A stretch of 39,789 bases of DNA, taken from the NCBI GenBank assembly GCA_964546145.1, contig CAZJIU010000013.1, positions 1-39,789 on the forward strand, in the 5' to 3' direction. The notes beneath the pieces were generated by a model. It was not told the origin of the DNA. It searched no databases and saw only the letters and a list, made by a program, of their open reading frames with translations. Origin of the DNA: CAZAKO01 sp964546145. Lineage in GTDB: Bacteria; Fidelibacterota; UBA2242. Below are positions 33,895-39,789 of the stretch, piece after piece. The first letter of the stretch is position 1. The number at the start of each line of letters is the position of its first letter. Position numbers and translations under genes: made by a program.

Positions 33895-34198
33895 TCAAAT
33901 CCTCTTCCTCTTCGGTCTTCTCGATTGGCGAAGTATAACGGTAATCAATTTCCCCTTCCACGACTTCATTCAGAGCCAGGGTTACTGGTTTTTCCATCTT
34001 ATCCCAATCTTCCAGATCCTCTTCTTCCTCCGGGGTCTCTTCAAAATTCTCTTCCTGATCTTCACCTAAGACCGGCAAAGGATTCTGGGCGTTGCGGAGA
34101 TCGTTGATCTGGCGGGCCCTCTTTGTGGCGGCAACCACCAATTCGAACAGGTCTCCCGATTTTTTAGTCAATTTTGCGAAATCCAGAGTTTTACTCAT
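33875..34198 (-). CDS. rpoZ: RNA polymerase omega subunit with acidic extension
   Basis: The protein is 107 aa from ATG 34198 (ATGA overlap with gmk). The N-terminal half is omega-like: GDLFELVVAATKRARQINDL is the conserved core that contacts beta-prime. The second half contains a strongly acidic segment (EENFEETPEEEEDLEDWD) and the conserved PVTLALNEVVEGEIDYRY element seen in omega proteins of several phyla, then an acidic tail. It helps assemble and stabilise RNA polymerase and may form a ppGpp site; a relA/spoT gene lies downstream in the same run. A longer TTG start was rejected. Confidence 0.9.
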   Translation of the reverse strand: MSKTLDFAKLTKKSGDLFELVVAATKRARQINDLRNAQNPLPVLGEDQEENFEETPEEEEDLEDWDKMEKPVTLALNEVVEGEIDYRYTSPIEKTEEEEDLSEFEEQ

Positions 34199-34764
34199 TT
34201 TTGCCAATACTCCTCTATTATATTGCTTATTTTTTGTACCGCCTCATTCAATTTATCGTTGATAATTTGATAATCAAACTGATGGCTGAGCTCGATTTCT
34301 TCGGGAATCCGGGAATTGCGCAGGGCAATAGTGCGTTCATCATCGGTGCTGCGACCTTTTAAGCGGCGCTGCAGCTCAGCCTGATTCGGCGGCATCAGAA
34401 AAACCGTCAGGGTATTTTCCGAATATAACTTTTTAATCTGAAGGGCACCTTTGACATCAATATCGAGCAGCAGTATTTTACTCCTGGTCAGGGCTTGCTC
34501 AACGTAGCTTTTCAAGGTGCCATAATAATTTCCAAAAACTTCCTCCCATTCGACCAGCAATTCATCCCGGATATACTGTTCGAATTGTACTCGACTTAAA
34601 AAGAAATAATCTACTCCGTCTTGCTCATAATCGCGGGGCGGACGGGTCGTTGCCGAAACCGAAAATAGCATGCGGTCATCATGCACCATCAACTGCCGAC
34701 AAACGGTGGTTTTACCGGTTCCGGAGGGTGCTGCAATGGGTAGTAATAGTCCTTTCCCAATCAT
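34195..34764 (-). CDS. gmk: Guanylate kinase
   Basis: At 189 aa the length is standard. The P-loop APSGTGKTT (12-20) is followed by SVSATTRPPRDYEQDGVDYFF, the GMP-binding region, and LLLDIDVKGALQIKK. RRLKGRSTDDERTIALR is the lid region. It phosphorylates GMP to GDP with ATP. Its ATG overlaps the yicC stop and its stop overlaps the rpoZ start. yicC-gmk-rpoZ-coaBC is a widely conserved order, which supports all four calls. Confidence 0.97.
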   Translation of the reverse strand: MIGKGLLLPIAAPSGTGKTTVCRQLMVHDDRMLFSVSATTRPPRDYEQDGVDYFFLSRVQFEQYIRDELLVEWEEVFGNYYGTLKSYVEQALTRSKILLLDIDVKGALQIKKLYSENTLTVFLMPPNQAELQRRLKGRSTDDERTIALRNSRIPEEIELSHQFDYQIINDKLNEAVQKISNIIEEYWQK

Positions 34765-35639
34765 AAAATATTTTGAGCCTGCTCTCTAATTTTTTCAATC
34801 TCGTTTTTAATTTCGACAACTAAATGGGCTAACTCGGCGTTTTCTGATTTTGCGCCGATGGTACTGATTTCACGACCCATCTCCTGAGCCAAAAAATCGA
34901 TCCGTTTACCAACCTCGCCAGTCGAATCTAAGTATAATTTTAACTGCTTGAGGTGACTATCCAAGCGCTCGCACTCCTCAGTAATATCCACTTTCTTGGC
35001 ATATAAGACCGCCTCTTGCAGAATCCGGTTATCATCAATCTCAATATCTTCCAGGAAGAGTTTTAATTTCGCCCGACATTTTTCAATGAAACTATCTTTA
35101 ACGGCTTTGGATAGCAATTTGATCCGCTGCAGCTTTTCCTGAATCAGCTCCAGATGAGTGATAATCTCACCGGCTAAAAACTCACCTTCTCTGAGCTGCA
35201 TTGTAATCAGTTCATTAACAGCAGCCTCCACTATCTCCGATAGTTGCTGAGTGATTGGTTCCTTATTGAACAAACCTGATTCAGGCACAAAAATATCGCG
35301 AAAATTCAGCATCTGTTCCAGTAAGATCGGCTCATCGCTGTTGAGCAACTGCGCCGCCTCAGTTAAAAGTTGTTGGTAGTGCTGAAATAATTCGCGATTC
35401 AGATGGACTTTCTTTTTGATCAAGGAGTTACCGTTAAGAGTAATGGTTACCTCCAGCCGACCGCGAGTGATTTTACTACCGAGTTGGCGCTTGATTTCAT
35501 TTGCTAACCAATCCAGCTGCTCGGGCATTTTCAGCACAATATCAAGATAGCGACTGTTGACTGAACGAATTTCCAGCGCCAGAGTGCCACTTTCCATTTG
35601 CCGTTCAACCTTGCCATAACCGGTCATACTTCTAATCAT
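34761..35639 (-). CDS. yicC: YicC family endoribonuclease
   Basis: This 292-aa protein begins IRSMTGYGKVERQMESGTLA, the family hallmark, and then SVNSRYLDIVLKMPEQL. The C-terminal DUF1732 part has LDSHLKQLKLYLDSTGEVGK and FLAQEMGREISTIGAKS. Members have been reported to act as endoribonucleases involved in RNA turnover. It is the first gene of the long minus-strand run. A GGAG site lies five bases before ATG 35639, and a promoter candidate is seen ~30 bp further upstream. Confidence 0.95.
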   Translation of the reverse strand: MIRSMTGYGKVERQMESGTLALEIRSVNSRYLDIVLKMPEQLDWLANEIKRQLGSKITRGRLEVTITLNGNSLIKKKVHLNRELFQHYQQLLTEAAQLLNSDEPILLEQMLNFRDIFVPESGLFNKEPITQQLSEIVEAAVNELITMQLREGEFLAGEIITHLELIQEKLQRIKLLSKAVKDSFIEKCRAKLKLFLEDIEIDDNRILQEAVLYAKKVDITEECERLDSHLKQLKLYLDSTGEVGKRIDFLAQEMGREISTIGAKSENAELAHLVVEIKNEIEKIREQAQNIL

Positions 35640-35665
35640 CCAAACTCCATCAATTTTGCTCCGCT

Positions 35666-35694
35666 AAATTACTTAGTGTACTCAAAACAGTCAA
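35666..35694 (-). promoter_or_regulatory. Candidate sigma-70 promoter for yicC run
   Basis: On the minus strand TTGACT (35694-35689) is followed after 17 nt by TAATTT (35671-35666). The -35 element is strong and the -10 weak. It would give a short leader before yicC at 35639. This is the only place with room for a main promoter of the 35-gene run. Confidence 0.4.
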
Positions 35695-35767
35695 ACATAA
35701 AAATTGTGTTTTTCTTATTATTTTTTAAATACTTAGTTAACCAAAATAATGTCCGTTTTTATATTTT

Positions 35768-35797
35768 TTGACATCTTGCTCAAGTTTAAATTATGAT
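35768..35797 (+). promoter_or_regulatory. Candidate sigma-70 promoter P1 for DUF1846 operon
   Basis: A perfect TTGACA (35768-35773) is followed after 18 nt by TATGAT (35792-35797), 76 nt upstream of the ATG at 35874. It is a good consensus match in a 234-bp divergent intergenic region. Confidence 0.55.
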
Positions 35798-35805
35798 TAT
35801 TCCTG

Positions 35806-35834
35806 TTGAATATACCGGTCATTTCCTGTAAAAT
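35806..35834 (+). promoter_or_regulatory. Candidate sigma-70 promoter P2 for DUF1846 operon
   Basis: TTGAAT (35806-35811), a 17-nt spacer and TAAAAT (35829-35834), just downstream of P1. Transcription would start about 30 bases before the ATG at 35874. The two elements form a tandem pair, and either or both may be used. Confidence 0.45.
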
Positions 35835-35873
35835 AAGGCTGTTTTCAATGAGTTATCAGAATGAAGGGCATTT

Positions 35874-37391
35874 ATGTTGGGTAAAACGGGATTCGATTGC
35901 AAAAAATATTTAGCCAAACAAAGTCGTGCTATCCTCGACCGGGTTAATGAACAGTGTTCCAAACTATATTTAGAGTTTGGCGGAAAATTGATCAATGATT
36001 ACCATGCCGCCCGAGTTTTACCCGGTTTCGATCCAATTGTCAAAATTCGTTTGCTCCAAAAGCTCAAAGAAAAAATTGACGTAATTTTATGTATTTACGC
36101 TGGCCATATCGAACGCAATAAAATCCGCACCGATATGGGCATCAGCTACGATAATGTAGCCCTGAAAACCATTGACGATTTACACGATTACGGGATTGCG
36201 ATCAGCGCTGTGGTGATTACCCGCTACGAATTCCAGCCCGCGGCGACTCTCTTCAAAAATAAACTGGAGCGCCGGGGTATCCAAGTCTATACCCATTCTT
36301 ACACCCGCGGTTACCCAACGGATATTGATACCATCGTCAGTCAAAACGGCTACGGGGCTAATCCCTATATCGAAACCTCAAAACCGATTGTGGTTGTTAC
36401 CGGACCCGGACCAAATAGCGGGAAATTGGCGACCTGCCTATCGCAGCTCTATCATGAACACCAACGCCACCGAAGCGTCAGTTATGCTAAGTTCGAAACA
36501 TTCCCGATCTGGAATTTGCCTCTGAAACATCCGGTCAATATGGCTTACGAAGCCGCCACTGCCGATTTGAAGGACGTCAATCTGATTGATCATTTTCATC
36601 TCGAAGCCTACCAGCAGACCGCCGTCAACTACAATCGCGATATTGAGGCATTCCCCTTATTAAAACGGATTCTCGAACGGATCACCGGGCAAGCATCAAT
36701 TTATCGCTCGCCAACCGACATGGGCGTCAATCAAGCCGGTTTTTGTATTACCGATGATGCCGTTGTGCAGGAAGCTGCCAAACAGGAGATTATCCGCCGC
36801 TATTTCCAATACGCCACTCAATATGCCCTGGGACAAATCGAGAAAGAAACTGTCGATCGGACGGAATTGATGATGCGGGAGCTGAGTCTGAAACCTGAAG
36901 ATCGCCTGGTAGTTACTCCTGCCCGCCAAGCTGCCCAGCAAGCCCGCACATCGAAGAAAGGTGTTGATAACATCTACTGTGGAGCCGCAATCGAATTAAA
37001 AGACGGAACGGTCATCACTGGTAAAAATTCTGAGCTGATGCATTCGGCTGCCAGTATGACCCTCAACGCGGTTAAATACCTGGCTGGTATTCCGGATAAC
37101 ATCCACCTCCTGCCACCCAATATCATCACCTCTTTAAAGCATCTGAAAAGGGATGTTCTAAGAGGCAAAAAGATTAGTCTCGACCTCGAGGAAATTTTAA
37201 TAACTCTGGGAATCAGCGCCACCAACAATCCGGCGGCGCAGATTGCCATGACCAAACTCAAGGAATTTAAGGATTGTGAGGTTCACCTCAGCCATATCCC
37301 AACCCCTGGCGATACCGCCGGCTTGCTCAAATTGGGTGTTAATATCACCAGCGATCCGATTTTTCCCAGTAATGACTTATATATGACTTGA
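35874..37391 (+). CDS. DUF1846 / UPF0371 family protein
   Basis: At 505 aa the length is standard for the family. It opens GFDCKKYLAKQSRAILDRVN and then INDYHAARVLPGFDPIVKI, family hallmarks. A P-loop-like GPGPNSGK (177-184) is followed by LATCLSQLYHE; the usual Ser/Thr after Lys is Leu. Later blocks are MGVNQAGFCITDDAVVQEAA and AAIELKDGTVITGKNSELMH. The family is best known in Firmicutes and Actinobacteria; structures exist but the biochemical role is unknown, though the folds suggest a nucleotide-dependent enzyme. ATG 35874 has AAGGG five bases upstream. It is first in a plus-strand trio with a cupin (18 bp later) and a B3/B4 protein. Base composition does not differ visibly from its neighbours. 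Confidence 0.9.
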   Translation: MLGKTGFDCKKYLAKQSRAILDRVNEQCSKLYLEFGGKLINDYHAARVLPGFDPIVKIRLLQKLKEKIDVILCIYAGHIERNKIRTDMGISYDNVALKTIDDLHDYGIAISAVVITRYEFQPAATLFKNKLERRGIQVYTHSYTRGYPTDIDTIVSQNGYGANPYIETSKPIVVVTGPGPNSGKLATCLSQLYHEHQRHRSVSYAKFETFPIWNLPLKHPVNMAYEAATADLKDVNLIDHFHLEAYQQTAVNYNRDIEAFPLLKRILERITGQASIYRSPTDMGVNQAGFCITDDAVVQEAAKQEIIRRYFQYATQYALGQIEKETVDRTELMMRELSLKPEDRLVVTPARQAAQQARTSKKGVDNIYCGAAIELKDGTVITGKNSELMHSAASMTLNAVKYLAGIPDNIHLLPPNIITSLKHLKRDVLRGKKISLDLEEILITLGISATNNPAAQIAMTKLKEFKDCEVHLSHIPTPGDTAGLLKLGVNITSDPIFPSNDLYMT

Positions 37392-37409
37392 TAAATTAGG
37401 AGATTACCG

Positions 37410-37685
37410 ATGACTACTATCACTGTAGACCATAATCCAGCGCACGAAAAGCTGGACAAAATGGGAGTCTTCCGCTGGCCTATCTGGACCAAAGAGGTCT
37501 CGGAATTTCCCTGGAGCTATGACAATCCGGAAACTTGTTATTTTCTCGAAGGCGAGGTAATCGTCACCCCGGATCAGGGCGAGGCAGTGCAAGTTGGCAA
37601 AGGCGATCTGGTGACTTTTCCCAGCGGTTTGTTCTGCACCTGGAAAATTCTCAAACCGGTCAGAAAGCACTATCATTTCGGATAA
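37410..37685 (+). CDS. Small cupin (DUF861 / EutQ-like)
   Basis: This 91-aa protein is a single-domain cupin of the Cupin_3 type. FPWSYDNPETCYFLEGEVIV is the first half-motif and VQVGKGDLVTFPSGLFCTWKI the second; the end is KHYHFG. The canonical HxH metal ligands of motif 1 are absent, as in many DUF861 members, so metal binding is uncertain. Relatives are small-molecule-binding or EutQ-like proteins with varied roles. A strong AGGAG site lies 7 nt before the ATG. It lies 18 bp after the DUF1846 gene and 10 bp before the B3/B4 gene, so it is probably in one operon. Confidence 0.85.
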   Translation: MTTITVDHNPAHEKLDKMGVFRWPIWTKEVSEFPWSYDNPETCYFLEGEVIVTPDQGEAVQVGKGDLVTFPSGLFCTWKILKPVRKHYHFG

Positions 37686-37695
37686 TCCCGATTTA

Positions 37696-38382
37696 ATGCA
37701 AACTGTTTCAGTCTTACTCCCAATCCAAGCCGGCGTACTGCAGGTGTCGGCGCTAAAAGTAAGTTGCGACCGCCGGGCTTATACCGAACTAATTGCCTGC
37801 GGACAGAGATATCGCAACAATTTTAGCAATCTGCCGATTAGCGAAATACCCGGTGTGCAGGTTAGCCGTCGCCTATTTAGGACATTGGGAATCGAACCGA
37901 CCAGGCATCGCCCATCCAGCGAAGCTCTGCTGAGAAGATTTTTGAAAGATAAGCCTGTTTTTAGTGTCAACACGCTAGTAGCTATTAGTAACTGGTGTGC
38001 ATTGGACTTTCTCCTGCCCAATGGCATTTATGATCGGGATAAAATTCAGGATCAGATTATCTTGCGTCAGGGACAAAACGGGGATACTTATGCGGGCTTG
38101 AATAATCAGGAAATCCATCTTGCCGGTCGTTATACTCTGGCCGATGATTATGGACCTTTTGGCTCGCCGATCACCGATTCCCGGCGGACCGCGGTCAGTG
38201 AAGCTACATCCAATATTTTAGCAATAGTGTATGCACCGTTAGATTTCGACCGAGATGAACTGCTTGCCAAATGCCGCTTATTCGCACAGCGGATTGTACA
38301 GTTCTGCGGCGGAAAAATTGACGACGTTTATGTGCAAAATCAGGAATTTATCGGCAAAGCAATCAATCAAAATTCCACTTAA
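37696..38382 (+). CDS. Stand-alone B3/B4 (PheRS beta editing-domain-like) protein
   Basis: This 228-aa protein matches the COG3382 pattern of free-standing B3/B4 domains. The core contains SSEALLRRFLKD, VNTLVAISNWCALDFLLPNG, YTLADDYGPFGSPITDSRRT and a strand ILAIVYAPLDFD. In bacterial PheRS beta subunits this domain hydrolyses mischarged Tyr-tRNAPhe; stand-alone members may edit aminoacyl-tRNAs or bind nucleic acid, but the function is not established. There is no catalytic PheRS part. No clear RBS precedes ATG 37696. Its last 20 nt overlap the convergent DUF5020 gene. Confidence 0.85.
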   Translation: MQTVSVLLPIQAGVLQVSALKVSCDRRAYTELIACGQRYRNNFSNLPISEIPGVQVSRRLFRTLGIEPTRHRPSSEALLRRFLKDKPVFSVNTLVAISNWCALDFLLPNGIYDRDKIQDQIILRQGQNGDTYAGLNNQEIHLAGRYTLADDYGPFGSPITDSRRTAVSEATSNILAIVYAPLDFDRDELLAKCRLFAQRIVQFCGGKIDDVYVQNQEFIGKAINQNST

Positions 38383-39037
38383 ATCCCAAAGTCGGGCATA
38401 GCTGCAGCTGCTTGCCCGCACCAATGATAAAATTACGACTGATCTCCAGCTCGCCGCCGACTGCCAGGTGTTGCCCCAAATTCAACCACAGCTGCGGTTC
38501 ACTTAATAAAACTAACTGCGAACTGCCATCAGATGCCTGCTGGCCCCAGAGATCCATAAAACCGGTAAATGTCAGTCGTTCCTGCAGCAGTGATTTAAAC
38601 CAGACCAGGGTCAACTGAAAATTACCTTTTTGGGCTTCTGCCTTGCGATAAAGGATATCTGTATTAATCGTGATGATTTTCAGATTAAGCGGCAAGCTAA
38701 AGCCTCCCAGCCAGACATTACCAAAACTCATCGAATTATTTAAACCATCGTTATATTGAATCGTGGCAGTTACCTGACTTAAGAAATGATTTTCAGGAAA
38801 TAGTGGCAAATTTATATATCGGGCGATTTCCCAGTAAGCCATCGAGGCGGTATGGGTAGGACTGGCATAATCTATATCCACAAACCAGAAAGTTGCTCCA
38901 TGCTCATCGGGTTTGAACATTTCGAGGGTTGAAGTTAAAAAGTGGCGATCCTTGCCAAAATCATAATGCAGCTGGAAATTCTGAGCCAAAAGACAGCTGC
39001 CAGTAAACCAAATAACCAATGCTAATTTTATTCTCAT
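38363..39037 (-). CDS. DUF5020 Tsx-like outer membrane protein
   Basis: The protein is 224 aa from ATG 39037, chosen for its excellent GGAGGT site 6 nt upstream; a start 19 codons further upstream was rejected. A signal peptide (MRIKLALVIWFTGSCLLAQN) is followed by NFQLHYDFGKDRHFLTSTLE and GATFWFVDIDYAS, then alternating amphipathic strands ending in an aromatic Phe-Asp terminus (GFKWNFD), as expected for an outer membrane beta barrel. The start fits DUF5020, a family related to nucleoside-specific channel Tsx and common in Bacteroidetes. The substrate is unknown. It overlaps the B3/B4 gene tail to tail by 20 nt. Confidence 0.85.
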   Translation of the reverse strand: MRIKLALVIWFTGSCLLAQNFQLHYDFGKDRHFLTSTLEMFKPDEHGATFWFVDIDYASPTHTASMAYWEIARYINLPLFPENHFLSQVTATIQYNDGLNNSMSFGNVWLGGFSLPLNLKIITINTDILYRKAEAQKGNFQLTLVWFKSLLQERLTFTGFMDLWGQQASDGSSQLVLLSEPQLWLNLGQHLAVGGELEISRNFIIGAGKQLQLCPTLGFKWNFD

Positions 39038-39101
39038 AAGATGACCTCCAGTAAGCTTAGGATAATTTAAGGCGTTCGCTGAAACAGCAAACAAAAATCC
39101 G

Positions 39102-39130
39102 TTTTGAAATATTGAACAATCCTTTATATT
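39102..39130 (+). promoter_or_regulatory. Weak candidate promoter for the LiaF-like gene
   Basis: TATATT (39125-39130) lies 17 nt after TTTTGA (39102-39107), or 15 nt after TTGAAA (39104-39109), about 25 bases before ATG 39155. Neither spacing/sequence pair is ideal. The 117-bp gap also has to hold the divergent DUF5020 promoter. Confidence 0.25.
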
Positions 39131-39154
39131 CTCACTAAAAACAGAAAGATCAGC

Positions 39155-39789
39155 ATGAATCAGTCATCACCGTTAAAATCAAACACCATCGTAATTGGTA
39201 TCCTTTTAATTGTCCTTGGTGTCATTTTCCTCGGGCATTCATTTGATGTGATTCGCTTGGGACATTTGGTTAGCCACTGGTGGCCGCTGATCCTGATCGC
39301 GATTGGTATCTCCAAACTGGGCAGACGCGACCGCAACAGCGGCATCCTGCTGATTCTATTAGGTATCCTGTTCCTCCTCTCTACTTTTAATATTATCCAC
39401 TGGCATCAAATCTGGCGATTCTGGCCGGTAATTCTCATCATTATCGGAATTGGGATGTTAATGAAGCGCTTTCCATCTCAAAATGACGGTAGCACCGATT
39501 TTTCTTCCCAGTCTGCCGAAGACAAGGTCGAGATCAACTCCTTTTTTTGTAATACTAAAAGAAAACTCACGTCACAGCAGTTGCGTGTCGCCGAGCTCGA
39601 TGCCGTATTCGGAAATCTGACACTGGATCTGCGCCAGGCTGTAATTGCCCCGGAGGGATGTACAATGATAACCGATGCCATCTTCGGCACAATTGATATT
39701 TATGTTCCCCTCCAATGTCCTATTAATTTTCAGGTTTCACAATTCCTGGGCAGAGCCGAAAATTGGGCAAGCAGTACGAGCAGCGGACC
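39155..39789 (+). CDS. LiaF/LiaI-like membrane protein, partial (3' end beyond window)
   Basis: The frame is open to the window end (211 complete codons). Two DUF5668-like helical pairs are seen: SNTIVIGILLIVLGVIFLG with HWWPLILIAIGISKLG, and NSGILLILLGILFLLSTF with WRFWPVILIIIGIGML. After a Ser/Asp-rich linker a beta-rich domain begins (RVAELDAVFGNLTLDLRQAV, then AIFGTIDIYVP), matching the LiaF C-terminal (toastrack-like) domain. In Firmicutes LiaF restrains the LiaRS envelope-stress system; in other phyla such proteins are often coupled to PspC-type genes, with unknown roles. The RBS is weak (AGAAAGA). Confidence 0.85.
   Translation, partial: MNQSSPLKSNTIVIGILLIVLGVIFLGHSFDVIRLGHLVSHWWPLILIAIGISKLGRRDRNSGILLILLGILFLLSTFNIIHWHQIWRFWPVILIIIGIGMLMKRFPSQNDGSTDFSSQSAEDKVEINSFFCNTKRKLTSQQLRVAELDAVFGNLTLDLRQAVIAPEGCTMITDAIFGTIDIYVPLQCPINFQVSQFLGRAENWASSTSSG

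Noticed and set aside
39061..39120. GCTG-AAA-CAGC hairpin in the DUF5020/LiaF-like divergent gap as a terminator
   Set aside because: It lies upstream of both genes, has no U-tract, and its stem is short; more likely chance or part of a promoter region.
1..39789. CRISPR array, tRNA/rRNA genes, insertion sequences or prophage
   Set aside because: No regularly spaced repeats, cloverleaf-like segments, transposase motifs or phage structural genes were seen on reading both strands; the few GGTTCGAA-like strings lie inside conserved coding genes.

Overview
The window (about 39.8 kb, moderate GC, very gene-dense) looks like a chromosomal segment of an uncultured or little-studied Gram-negative bacterium of the FCB superphylum. 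The pointers are a complete BatA-BatB-BatC-BatD-BatE aerotolerance-type cluster, a DUF5683-type envelope protein, a Tsx-like DUF5020 outer membrane protein, an outer-membrane toolkit (LolA-like, Lnt, DegQ-like, TatA) and many genes with weak Shine-Dalgarno sites. Marinimicrobia-, Calditrichota-, KSB1- or Zixibacteria-like lineages would all fit; the phylum is inference, because there is no rRNA or taxonomic marker I can place.

Left end (1-2852, minus strand): the 5' part of a large secreted beta-rich protein that runs off the edge, preceded by a 45-residue peptide gene with a leader-like YxxPxI motif and a PPPPL end, a 266-bp AT-rich spacer containing a perfect 12-bp palindrome, and an orphan beta-class DNA adenine methyltransferase.

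Centre (2897-35639, minus strand): 35 consecutive genes on one strand, nearly all spaced by fewer than 70 bp and often joined by ATGA, TAATG or TGATG overlaps. In transcription order: yicC-gmk-rpoZ-coaBC-udg-dnaB-relA/spoT-HU-lnt-DUF5683-ecfT-truA-degQ-purB-purC-psd-pssA-purS-purQ-DUF4321-tatA, then a 196-bp gap, then batA-batB-batC-batD-batE-SPOR-yebC-ruvC-ruvA-gcvT-ftsK-lolA-flippase-BY-kinase. Information processing, purine synthesis, phosphatidylethanolamine synthesis and envelope biogenesis are interleaved. This is ordinary core-genome content in an unusually continuous arrangement.

Right end (35640-39789): a divergent promoter region, then a plus-strand trio (DUF1846/UPF0371 protein, small cupin, stand-alone B3/B4 tRNA-synthetase-editing-like domain) with two good tandem promoter candidates. 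It is followed by a convergent, overlapping DUF5020 outer membrane protein gene and the start of a plus-strand LiaF-like membrane protein cut by the window end.

No rRNA, tRNA, CRISPR array, insertion sequence, integrase or prophage gene was seen. The least conventional items are the 45-aa peptide upstream of the secreted protein and the DUF1846-cupin-B3/B4 cassette. I found no convincing defence system.
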